The notes under the pieces: model-generated
Told to the model about the DNA's origin: nothing
The model's database searches: none
What the model saw: only the letters and a program-made list of their open reading frames with translations
Shown here: positions 35,302-43,347 of the stretch, in pieces
Numbering within the stretch: the stretch's first letter is position 1
Layout of the letters: the number at the start of each line of letters is the position of its first letter
Program-made: the position numbers and the translations under genes
Source of the DNA: DATAMF01 sp964472565
GTDB taxonomy: Bacteria; Chloroflexota; Anaerolineae; Aggregatilineales; Aggregatilineaceae
Length of the DNA: 64,000 bases
NCBI GenBank assembly: GCA_964472565.1
Contig: CAYYNB010000004.1
Location: 1-64,000 of the forward strand
Direction of reading: 5' to 3'

Positions 35302-36702
35302 TTAGTCGAGTACGAAGGCCTGGAAGTCTTCGGCCACTTCGCTGAGACGGCCCGCTACATCGACGCCTTCGTTGGCCAGCACTTCGCTGACCAGCACGCC
35401 GAGTTCGGCATAGTAATCTTGCGCTGCCGCTGACGGTTCAGCTTGCAGTTTGAGCGCGCCACTCTTGACGGCATCATTGAACAGAATGTAATTTTCAACA
35501 GGGAGTACATTGTACTGGGCGCGGAATTCTTCGATCTTGGCCTGGTAATCGCCTACATACAGTGGCAGCACCGGCTGTCCGACAGCGCGGCCCTGCTCCG
35601 AATCGGCCACAATCGAGGCTTCGATTTCTGCCGGGTCAAACTGACGCCACACCTGGAAGTAGAAAGCGGCTTCCTGTTCGTCCGCCGATGCGCTGGAGTC
35701 GATCATCCACAGGCTGCCGCCGGTCAGTGCGGTTGCACCATCCGGGCCAGCGGGCACCGGGGCATATCCGAACTTGTTCAGGTCGGCGTCGGGATACTGG
35801 TTTTTCATGAAGCTGAACTGGTCGCCCGCGTAAATAACCAGCGCCACGCGTTCCGAAACCAGCGCTTCGGTGATGCTCGCCCAGTCCAGGGTCGCGCCGG
35901 GCAGAACATCATATTCCCAGCGCAGATTATTGATATATTGCAGTGCGTCTACGGTTGCACCTTCACCGAATGCTGCCGTGTAGGTGCCGTCGCCATTGGG
36001 GGTGATAATATCGTTAGGCGTTGCGCCAAAACCATAAGCAATATTGGTATAGTGCCAGCCGGTTGCGCCGGAACCATCATTGATGAAGCCAAAACCGGCC
36101 ACGCCGTTATCTTTATTCGTCAGGGCCACAGCCATTTCAGCCAGTTCGTCCCAGGTCGCAGGCGGCGCATCGAATCCTGCGGCATTCAGCATGTCAATGT
36201 TATAGGCGAGTCCGAGCGAATACGCGAAGTTGGGGATACCATAAATTTTGCCATCCTGGCTGGCAATACCCAGAACATTAGGATTGTAAATATCAGCAAG
36301 GCCCGTTGCTTCATAGTAGGGAGTTAAATCGGCAACCACATCCTGCCCAATAAATTTTTCGGGTTCAGTGAAATAGGTCAGGAACAGCGTTGGCAGTTGA
36401 TCGCCGGCAATCATTGCGATATAGGCGGTGGGATCGTACTTTACTTCCAACCCTTCAATGCTGATGTTGGGATACATTTCCTGGAACTTTGCAACCTGAG
36501 CTTCCCAGACTGCCAGTTCAACCGTCTGGTCAGAAGCGGGCTTGTCGCTGACCGTGATATGAACGTCACGTCCACCGGCAATCTGTTCGGGCATTGTCAC
36601 GACCTGGGGGACAACGGTTCCCTGGCGGCCATAGGCGGGAGTAAGGGGCAGACTGGCGACCGCAAAGACAACGACTAAAAGAAGGAACAGTTTCTTTTTC
36701 AT
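35302..36702 (-). CDS. Carbohydrate ABC transporter substrate-binding protein, family 1
   Basis: This exported protein of 466 residues starts at ATG 36702 (GGAGA upstream) with the signal peptide KKKLFLLLVVVFAVASLPLTPAYG. The SBP_bac_1 fold is seen in QVAKFQEMYPNISIEGLEVKYD, KIYGIPNFAYSLGLAYNIDMLNAAGFDAPPATWDELAEMAVAL and ALTGGSLWMIDSSASADEQEAAFYF. Such proteins bind mono- to oligosaccharides. It is the first gene of the seven-gene operon and faces the tandem-HTH LacI gene across a shared operator. No lipobox is visible, so the attachment mode is open. Confidence 0.92.
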   Translation of the reverse strand: MKKKLFLLLVVVFAVASLPLTPAYGRQGTVVPQVVTMPEQIAGGRDVHITVSDKPASDQTVELAVWEAQVAKFQEMYPNISIEGLEVKYDPTAYIAMIAGDQLPTLFLTYFTEPEKFIGQDVVADLTPYYEATGLADIYNPNVLGIASQDGKIYGIPNFAYSLGLAYNIDMLNAAGFDAPPATWDELAEMAVALTNKDNGVAGFGFINDGSGATGWHYTNIAYGFGATPNDIITPNGDGTYTAAFGEGATVDALQYINNLRWEYDVLPGATLDWASITEALVSERVALVIYAGDQFSFMKNQYPDADLNKFGYAPVPAGPDGATALTGGSLWMIDSSASADEQEAAFYFQVWRQFDPAEIEASIVADSEQGRAVGQPVLPLYVGDYQAKIEEFRAQYNVLPVENYILFNDAVKSGALKLQAEPSAAAQDYYAELGVLVSEVLANEGVDVAGRLSEVAEDFQAFVLD

Positions 36703-36730
36703 TTTATTCTCCAGAATGACTAGCTTGAGA

Positions 36731-36780
36731 TTTTGAGACGTCTCAAAAATAAGGTTATAATGAGTCTGGTGCTTTGTCAA
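36731..36780. promoter_or_regulatory. Divergent overlapping promoters with an 18-bp palindromic operator
   Basis: TTTTGAGACGTCTCAAAA (36731-36748) is a perfect 18-bp palindrome with the central CG typical of LacI/GalR operators. Plus strand: TTGAGA (36733-36738), 17 bp, TATAAT (36756-36761) drive the regulator, so its -35 lies inside the operator. Minus strand: TTGACA (36780-36775), 15 bp, TATAAC (36759-36754) would start the sugar operon, with the operator on its start site. One bound repressor could close both. Confidence 0.7.
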
Positions 36781-36819
36781 GCAGCAAATTATGATTACAG
36801 TTTGGATGGAGGAGGGGTT

Positions 36820-37965
36820 ATGGCAACCTTAAAAGAAGTGGCGGCGTTCGCCCGCGTACCTATGATCGAGGCTTTTCACGCCTTGAATCAAAGTCAGCCG
36901 GTGGCTGAAGAAACACGACAGCGTGTGTTACAGGCGGCTCAGGAACTAAACTACACGCTCAAGATTACGCAGGTCGATATTGCCGATTTAGCCAATGTTG
37001 CCAAAGGTACCGTGTCGTATGCGCTGAACAACAGCGATCTGATCAAACCGACGACGCGGCAAAAGGTGCTGGATGCGGCGCAGGCGCTCGGCTACCGCTT
37101 GAATATTACCGCCCGAAATCTCAAGATCAACCGCGCCGGGGTGGTGGGCTATTCCTGGCACGTGGCCGACGATCCCAGCGGGATGAATAATCTGCTGGAC
37201 CGGTTTATCTATCGTGTCACGATGGCTGCCGAGGAACACGGCTTTCACCTGCTCACCTTTATCCAGCCGCAGCAGAATGCTGATCAGGTCTATGAAAACC
37301 TGATTTCAACCAGCCGGGTCGATGGCTTCATTTTTTCCGATGTGGGATACAACGATCCGCGTATCTCGCGCCTTTCGGCTATCAATGCCCCGTTTACAGC
37401 TTTTGGCGGCATGTATCTGGAAGAGGCTGATTTTGCTTACGTCGATGTAGACAGCAAGCGCGGTATTGAGATGGTGGTTAATCACTTACTCGACCAGGGT
37501 CACGAGCGAATCGGGCTGCTCACTCGCCATCCCGGTTTGCCTTTCGGTGATGCGCGTGAGGCGAGCTACCGTGAAACAATGCGGCGGGCTGGAATTGCTG
37601 TGCAAGCAGATTGGATCGGGTATACGCCCAATATTCTGCATTCCGCCTCGGACGCCGCTCATCAGGTGATGACTTCCAAACACCCGCCGACGGCCTTGAT
37701 TTGCACTAACGATTTGATGGCGTTTGGAGCTAAATCCTATCTCGATGAAGTCGGTCTGCGAATTCCCGAAGAGGTAGCTTTAACGGGCTATGACGATGAT
37801 CCCACCGCCGCTTTTCTTAACATTACCTCGGTTCGCCAGCCGATTGATGAACTTGCCAAAACCCTGTTTGAGATTTTGCTTGGAGAAATTAATGGCGATC
37901 CGGTTCCCGAACGGCAGGTCGTTTTTGAGCCGGAGTTAATTGTCCGCCAGAGCACACTACGGTAG
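36820..37965 (+). CDS. LacI-family regulator with two tandem helix-turn-helix domains
   Basis: This regulator has 381 residues, longer than the usual 330-345. ATG 36820 has GGAGGAGG directly upstream. Residues 1-50 look like a full LacI DNA-binding domain (ATLKEVAAFARVPMIEAF then PVAEETRQRVLQAAQELNY), but the recognition helix is degenerate. Residues 51-110 are a second one (VDIADLANVAKGTVSYAL then IKPTTRQKVLDAAQALGYRLN) with the normal hinge (TARNLKINRAGVVGYSW). The effector domain follows. It is divergent from the seven-gene sugar operon and almost certainly controls it and itself through the 36731 palindrome. The effector is unknown. Confidence 0.92.
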   Translation: MATLKEVAAFARVPMIEAFHALNQSQPVAEETRQRVLQAAQELNYTLKITQVDIADLANVAKGTVSYALNNSDLIKPTTRQKVLDAAQALGYRLNITARNLKINRAGVVGYSWHVADDPSGMNNLLDRFIYRVTMAAEEHGFHLLTFIQPQQNADQVYENLISTSRVDGFIFSDVGYNDPRISRLSAINAPFTAFGGMYLEEADFAYVDVDSKRGIEMVVNHLLDQGHERIGLLTRHPGLPFGDAREASYRETMRRAGIAVQADWIGYTPNILHSASDAAHQVMTSKHPPTALICTNDLMAFGAKSYLDEVGLRIPEEVALTGYDDDPTAAFLNITSVRQPIDELAKTLFEILLGEINGDPVPERQVVFEPELIVRQSTLR

Positions 37966-38099
37966 CTTGTGGGCGCGGCAGCTAGCGCCCGATAAGCTCA
38001 TCATCGAAATTATATACTCAGGCCTACCTGTGCTGTCACGCGCCGCTGGTGATAAGACCTGGAACCTCATAACAAACACCTCGCTGCCCCACGCCAGTA

Positions 38100-38126
38100 T
38101 TGAAAGAATTGATTATGTATTATAAT
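38100..38126 (+). promoter_or_regulatory. Putative promoter of the signalling cluster
   Basis: TTGAAA (38100-38105) and TATAAT (38121-38126) are separated by 15 bp, slightly short for sigma-70. Transcription would start near 38133, after the first in-frame ATG of the kinase (38125), which supports the later start at 38167. Confidence 0.45.
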
Positions 38127-38166
38127 GAAAAATAAGCTTTTACTTAAGTCCGCGAAGGCTGTTTTA

Positions 38167-40212
38167 ATGAAAAATCCATTTAAAAGCCTAGCATTCAAAA
38201 TCGGCAGCATAATAATTTTAACCGAAATCATTATCCTGGGAGCAGCCAGTTTCTTTTATGCAAAACGATTTTCGGAACAAATTGATCGGCGTATCCAGGA
38301 ACGTGTTGAACTTGTAGGGACTTTGGTTGAAAGCTCATTAGTGCGTTTGGTTTCCATTCGTGATGCGGAATCCATGCGCAAGCTTGTTGGGGAAGAAGTT
38401 GTTGACGCCTTAATTATTGATGCCAAACAGAATACGGTGGTTTTTGCATTTAATAGTTCACAGCGCGGACTTGATATTCAAAATGTACCGGGCATCGAGA
38501 TAGCCTGGTTTGATACCCAAAACGTTCACAAAACGCTGAAGCTGACCGAGGAAGGCACTAATAATTTTATGATTAGTGTGACGCCATTAACCGATCCAAT
38601 GGACAGCTCGTTGAGCTACTTTCTGTATATCAAAGCCAGCACCAACGAAGCCGAGGAAGAAAAAGCCTCGTTGATCCAGTTGTTGTTGCTCGGTTCAGTT
38701 GGCATCGTCCTGGCAACTTTTGGCGTGATTTTTTTCGCACTGCGATACATGGTTCTCATCAAAATTACGGGCATTCTGCGCGTTTTGCATCAGCTTGAGC
38801 ACGGCGATTTGTCGGCTCGTATCCCTATCTCAGCCCGTGATGAGATAGGGATATTGCAATTGGGTGTGAACTCGATGGCGACCCAGCGCGAACAAACCGA
38901 GAACGAACTAACCCAACTTAACGAACAACTCGAAAATCGTGTAATGCTTCGTACCCGCGAACTCCAAACGGCGGCAGATGTGTCAAAGCAAATTACAACG
39001 ATGCTGGACATCGATCAGCTACTGCAACATGTGGTTACATTGACCACCCAAAGTTTTGAACTGTACTATTCGTTTGTTTTTCGCTGGGACAGCTCTCAAG
39101 ATGCCCTATTCATGGCCGCAGGATTTGGTGAAATGGGCATGCTGACTTTTGAGGAAACGCTTGGAGTCGTTGGGATTAACACCGCACCCAGCGTGATCGC
39201 GCTGGCGGCACGGACACGACAGGCCGTTATAGTCAACAATACATCCGAGTCTGAAGATTTTTTACCCCATCCCTATATGCCCAAAACTCGTTCGGAGTTG
39301 GCTCTACCGATCATGTGGGGAGATCGCCTGTTAGGAGTTTTTGACTTCCAGTCACAGAACATCAATTGGTTTGGTCCAAACGAACTCCGCGTGCTCCAGT
39401 CGTTGGTTGAACAAACGGCGGTGGCGATGCGCAACGCTGAACTTTTTGCCCAAGTGCAGGCCGCGCGTGAACAAGCGGAAATGGCAAATAAAGTCAAATC
39501 TCAATTTCTGGCAAACATGTCCCATGAACTGCGCACCCCGCTTAATGCCATTCTCAATTTCTCACAATTTATTTCAACCGGGATGGTGGGAACAGTTAAT
39601 TCGGAACAAACCGATCTGCTCAACAAAATAACATTTAGTGGACGGCATTTGTTGAGCTTGATCAACGATGTGCTGGATATTTCCAAAATCGAGGCTGGAG
39701 CACTGCGGCTATTTATCGAGGATAATATCGATCTGGGCAAAGAATTTGATGCTGTTGCTGCTACTGCACGAGGATTGTTGGTTGACAGGCCTATTGAGCT
39801 GGTAACAGACGTGGAATCGAATATTCCTTTGCTTACGGGAGATCGGCGGCGTATCCGACAGATTATGCTCAATTTAGTTTCGAATGCCTGCAAGTTCACC
39901 GAGACTGGGAATATTACCCTTTTGCTCAAGCAACAAAACAACGAGGTTTTGTTTGTTGTAAAAGATACAGGACCAGGCATAGCCCCGGAAGATCAAGCCG
40001 CTGTGTTTGAAACTTTTCGACAAACAAAAGTTGGGATGCTTCAGCGTGAGGGTACAGGGTTGGGCTTGCCGATTTCGAAACGCCTGGCTGAAGCTCATGG
40101 TGGTCATTTATGGCTAGAAAGTATGCCTGGGTCTGGGACAACTTTCTACGTTAGTTTACCTATACGTTCGGATGAATTGGTCCATATGTTGAAGTCAAAA
40201 GATGGGGAGTAA
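38167..40212 (+). CDS. Membrane-bound sensor histidine kinase (HAMP-GAF-HisKA-HATPase)
   Basis: This kinase has 681 residues from ATG 38167 (GAAGG 8 nt upstream). A first transmembrane helix (IGSIIILTEIIILGAASFFYA) and a second (LLLLGSVGIVLATFGVIFFAL) enclose an extracytoplasmic sensor of about 140 residues. Then come HAMP (LHQLEHGDLSARIPISARDEIG), a GAF domain (about residues 265-430), HisKA with phospho-acceptor His453 (ANMSHELRTPLNAIL) and the ATPase domain with N box LNLVSNACKF, KDTGPGIAPED and GTGLGLPISKRL. It heads a cluster with two receiver proteins, the likely phosphate acceptors. The stimulus is not known; the solute-binding protein 1.5 kb downstream may be connected. Confidence 0.93.
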   Translation: MKNPFKSLAFKIGSIIILTEIIILGAASFFYAKRFSEQIDRRIQERVELVGTLVESSLVRLVSIRDAESMRKLVGEEVVDALIIDAKQNTVVFAFNSSQRGLDIQNVPGIEIAWFDTQNVHKTLKLTEEGTNNFMISVTPLTDPMDSSLSYFLYIKASTNEAEEEKASLIQLLLLGSVGIVLATFGVIFFALRYMVLIKITGILRVLHQLEHGDLSARIPISARDEIGILQLGVNSMATQREQTENELTQLNEQLENRVMLRTRELQTAADVSKQITTMLDIDQLLQHVVTLTTQSFELYYSFVFRWDSSQDALFMAAGFGEMGMLTFEETLGVVGINTAPSVIALAARTRQAVIVNNTSESEDFLPHPYMPKTRSELALPIMWGDRLLGVFDFQSQNINWFGPNELRVLQSLVEQTAVAMRNAELFAQVQAAREQAEMANKVKSQFLANMSHELRTPLNAILNFSQFISTGMVGTVNSEQTDLLNKITFSGRHLLSLINDVLDISKIEAGALRLFIEDNIDLGKEFDAVAATARGLLVDRPIELVTDVESNIPLLTGDRRRIRQIMLNLVSNACKFTETGNITLLLKQQNNEVLFVVKDTGPGIAPEDQAAVFETFRQTKVGMLQREGTGLGLPISKRLAEAHGGHLWLESMPGSGTTFYVSLPIRSDELVHMLKSKDGE

Positions 40213-40221
40213 CTTTTACTT

Positions 40222-40629
40222 ATGTCCAATGAGCCAGTGCTGTTATATGTTGAAGATGAACCATTAAGCCGTCAAGTCATGCAACTGCTGGTTGAACGGG
40301 GGTTGGGTTTTAAACATTTGACTATCTTTGATGATAGTGAGAATTTTTTATCCCGCCTTGAGGCGCTGTTTCCCCAACCCGATATTATTTTTCTGGATAT
40401 TCATCTCCAACCCTTCAACGGCTTCGATATTCTCAAGATGCTTCGCAGTCATGAAGCCTATTGTAAAACAAGGGTAGTGGCAGTGACCGCCAGCGTGATG
40501 AATGAAGAAGTCGATATTCTCAAACAGGCAGGGTTTAATGGGGGTATTTCTAAACCCATTGACCAAGCCTTTTTTGCCGAATTTATCTACCTTATTATGC
40601 AAGGGCAGGAAATCTGGCATGTGACGTAA
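40222..40629 (+). CDS. Single-domain response regulator (receiver only)
   Basis: This receiver has 135 residues and no output domain. It contains the acidic pair in YVEDEPLS, phospho-acceptor Asp59 in IIFLDIHLQPFNGF, Thr in AVTASV and Lys in GGISKPID. The C-terminus ends GQEIWHVT; the second receiver of the cluster ends GESIWEP. GGGGAG lies 12 nt before the ATG, within the end of the kinase gene. It likely takes phosphate from the adjacent kinase and acts by protein contact or as a phosphorelay intermediate. Confidence 0.92.
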   Translation: MSNEPVLLYVEDEPLSRQVMQLLVERGLGFKHLTIFDDSENFLSRLEALFPQPDIIFLDIHLQPFNGFDILKMLRSHEAYCKTRVVAVTASVMNEEVDILKQAGFNGGISKPIDQAFFAEFIYLIMQGQEIWHVT

Positions 40630-40643
40630 AGGCAGGTGTACCG

Positions 40644-41225
40644 ATGGGCAAAGACGAGTCTATATCTGCGCTGATCGATAAATTAGATATTATTGATCTG
40701 GAAGTTCGGTTGGCTGCCCAGCGCAGATTGATTGAGCGAGGGCAGGAAGCCTTCGAGCCACTGGTTGAGGCGATGCGATGTGAGGAGGGCGCAAAGTGCT
40801 GGGTGGCTGCAAAGATCATTGTCGAAATAGACTCGTCCCGCGCTGTTTCTCCTCTACTAGAGGCTCTCACCAATTCCCCCCATCTTATTCTTCGTCAGAC
40901 CGCTGCCCAACTGCTGGGAAAATTGGGTAGTTCTGAAGTGGTTCCCGCATTGATTAAGGCACTTGAGGATTGCACGGTTATGGTGCAGCTTTCTGCTGCC
41001 GAAGCCTTAGGCAATTTGGGTGATGTCCGGGCGGTTCCCTCACTGATCCGGGTTTTACAAAAAAGTGAATCGACTACCATCCAGCATACCGTTATCCGCG
41101 CTTTGGGCAATTTGGGCGATTCGCAAGCAATCGATGCCATTTTGCCGTTTGTGAACAGCGAAAATCACCATGTTCATTCACGGGCAGTGGACTCGCTCCA
41201 TAAATTAAACCATCCCGATTATTAA
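40644..41225 (+). CDS. HEAT-repeat protein
   Basis: This protein has 193 residues built from about five HEAT-type (PBS-lyase-like) helical repeats, e.g. LRQTAAQLLGKLGSSEVVPALIKALED, then VQLSAAEALGNLGDVRAVPSLIRVLQK and IQHTVIRALGNLGDSQAIDAILPFV. No catalytic residues, signal peptide or membrane segment are seen, so it is probably a cytoplasmic protein-binding scaffold. It lies between two receiver genes (14 and 12 bp gaps), which suggests that it binds a receiver or the kinase. That is an inference from position. Confidence 0.88.
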   Translation: MGKDESISALIDKLDIIDLEVRLAAQRRLIERGQEAFEPLVEAMRCEEGAKCWVAAKIIVEIDSSRAVSPLLEALTNSPHLILRQTAAQLLGKLGSSEVVPALIKALEDCTVMVQLSAAEALGNLGDVRAVPSLIRVLQKSESTTIQHTVIRALGNLGDSQAIDAILPFVNSENHHVHSRAVDSLHKLNHPDY

Positions 41226-41237
41226 AGAGGTGGTGTG

Positions 41238-41615
41238 ATGATACAGGCTCTGATTATTGATAATGACGCAAGCAGTATTGAAGTTTTGCAAAGGTTGCTT
41301 ATAGCGCAACATGTTGAGTGCATAACCCTCATGAATCCGTCACAACTAGAAATTATCCGAGAGAATTCGCATAAAGCTGATGTGATTTTTCTCGATCTGG
41401 AAATGCCGTATATCAACGGTTACGAAGTATTCAAAATTTTGCAAAGTGAGATCGGTTCGGCTGTACCTATCGTTGCCTATACAGTGCATACAAGTGAAAT
41501 GAGCATCGTGCGTGATCTGGGTTTTCACAGTTTTCTGGGTAAGCCACTAGAAGCCTCGCGGTTTCCTGATCAATTGGCCCAGATATTGAGCGGAGAATCG
41601 ATCTGGGAACCGTAA
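41238..41615 (+). CDS. Single-domain response regulator (receiver only)
   Basis: This receiver has 125 residues starting at ATG 41238, preceded by AGAGGTGG. Visible are the acidic residues in LIIDNDAS, phospho-acceptor Asp53 in IFLDLEMPYINGY, Thr in AYTVHT and Lys in FLGKPLEA. It has no output domain and ends GESIWEP, resembling the tail of the first receiver. The two receivers, with the HEAT protein between them, form a compact set behind the histidine kinase. Confidence 0.92.
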   Translation: MIQALIIDNDASSIEVLQRLLIAQHVECITLMNPSQLEIIRENSHKADVIFLDLEMPYINGYEVFKILQSEIGSAVPIVAYTVHTSEMSIVRDLGFHSFLGKPLEASRFPDQLAQILSGESIWEP

Positions 41616-41748
41616 GTTCGGAGTATAGCGCGCTCTTAAATAACGATGGGGCGCAAGCGTAGTCAAGCGTAGTGCCGCTTCCTTACTTGTTTTTGTTGGC
41701 AACTCAAAGCTGACCGCAAAAAGCGATTTCTAAGGGAGAATGTCACTC

Positions 41749-43347
41749 ATGAAAAAAACAACTGTATTATCCCTCTTGGCGCTGTGCCTTAGTTTTAGTG
41801 CCCCGGCGATCAGCCGCTCTGACATCGGAGAGGCGGTTGATGATCATGTGCTTAAGATTGTCCTTCTGCAAGAACCACTGACTTTAGATGCACAACAAAT
41901 AACGGTTTCGCTTGAAGGGAGAATCGTATCCGATTTAGGTTCGACGCTTATCACCTTCAATCCCGAAACCGGTGAGATCTTGCCATATCTTGCTACAAGC
42001 TGGTCTGTCTCAGAAGATGGCTTGGTGTGGACTTTCCACCTGCGCGATGATGTGGTGTTTCACGATGGGACGCTTCTCACCGCAGCGGAATATGCCTGGA
42101 CGCTCAACCGTATCTCGTCGCTGACAGGCCCTGACAGTTCTGTATCGAAAACAATCTTGCGCAATGTGATAGAAATAAGTGCCGTTGATCCATATACGCT
42201 TCAGTTCAAACTCAAATCACCGGATGCCACGTTGTTATATGGCTTGGGAAATACCTATCTTCAGCCCCTTTCACCTAAGGCGGTTGAGAGTGCTGGCGAT
42301 AATTACGGACACCGGCCGGTGGGGGTTGGTCCTTTTCGGTTTAAGGAATGGGTGCCCGGCAAAAAAATCGTATTCGAACGCAATCCTGATTTTACCTGGG
42401 GGCCTTCCTTTACCAGTGGTGGACCGGCTAAACTCGACGGGATTGAATATATCATTATGTCGAACTATGACCTGGCTTTGGTTGAGCTTCTCGACGGTCA
42501 GGTAGATTTGATGCAAATCCAACATGAGGATGCTCGGCAAGTGCTTGACAGCGGGAACCTGACTTTGGCGAACATTTCTGTTTCAGGAAGTGGAATTTTT
42601 ATCGCTTTAGATATGACTCAACCACCGATGGATGATATTCAAGTTCGTCAGGCGCTTAATTATGCTGTTGATCGGGAACAGCTTGTTTCGATAGTTGAGT
42701 ACGGGTATGGTAAGCCATTGTATGGACCGGTTACATCGAATACGGGCGGATTCTGGCCGGGTGCAGAAGAAATTGGCTACCACTATGATTTGGAACAAGC
42801 CGAAGCTTTACTGAATGATGCGGGTTATGAACTTAACAGTGAAGGTTGGCTGGCGAAAGACGGTCAGGTTCTTTCATTAATCCTTGCCGGGATTCTTTAT
42901 GCCCAAGTACCTCAAACATCCCAAATCATGACCGTACTATCGGATCAATTCCGGCAGATTGGAATCCAAATACAATTCCGGCATGTAGAATCTTCTGAGC
43001 AGCAAACAGCATTTACAGACCCTGCGACCTTTGATATGGTTGTAGCTTCTGCAACCTGGCCGGAAGCAACCTTTGTGCTTTTGAATATCTATTTGTCTAC
43101 AGGGAGGTTTAATCGGGGCCATGTAAATGATCCTGAACTCGATCAAATGCTGCTGAACAGTCTGTCTTCGGTTGATTTTGAAATGGGCCGCCAGTTGTTG
43201 TGGGATGCCCAAAAAAGGATCGTAGAGCAGGCTTATAGCATTCCTTTGTATGGACTTTCTGAGCTTTTAGCCATCAACAACAGAGTGCAAAACTACATAC
43301 ATACTGGCTACGGGCGATGGTTGATTGATACCTCGATTGCAGATTAG
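41749..43347 (+). CDS. Family 5 ABC substrate-binding protein, without transporter genes nearby
   Basis: This exported protein of 532 residues begins at ATG 41749 (AGGGAGA 9 nt upstream) with the signal peptide KKTTVLSLLALCLSFSAPAIS. SBP_bac_5 features are VWTFHLRDDVVFHDGTLLTAAEYAWTL and DIQVRQALNYAVDREQLVSIVEYG. No permease or ATPase genes accompany it; it follows the receiver/HEAT cluster after 133 bp. It may deliver its ligand to a transporter encoded elsewhere or serve as a periplasmic sensor for the kinase. Its TAG stop overlaps the TAA stop of the convergent U32 gene. Confidence 0.9.
   Translation: MKKTTVLSLLALCLSFSAPAISRSDIGEAVDDHVLKIVLLQEPLTLDAQQITVSLEGRIVSDLGSTLITFNPETGEILPYLATSWSVSEDGLVWTFHLRDDVVFHDGTLLTAAEYAWTLNRISSLTGPDSSVSKTILRNVIEISAVDPYTLQFKLKSPDATLLYGLGNTYLQPLSPKAVESAGDNYGHRPVGVGPFRFKEWVPGKKIVFERNPDFTWGPSFTSGGPAKLDGIEYIIMSNYDLALVELLDGQVDLMQIQHEDARQVLDSGNLTLANISVSGSGIFIALDMTQPPMDDIQVRQALNYAVDREQLVSIVEYGYGKPLYGPVTSNTGGFWPGAEEIGYHYDLEQAEALLNDAGYELNSEGWLAKDGQVLSLILAGILYAQVPQTSQIMTVLSDQFRQIGIQIQFRHVESSEQQTAFTDPATFDMVVASATWPEATFVLLNIYLSTGRFNRGHVNDPELDQMLLNSLSSVDFEMGRQLLWDAQKRIVEQAYSIPLYGLSELLAINNRVQNYIHTGYGRWLIDTSIAD

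Noticed and set aside
37971..37990. GGGCGC/GCGCCC hairpin as terminator of the tandem-HTH regulator
   Set aside because: Only six base pairs and no U-run; it may be chance in GC-rich DNA.
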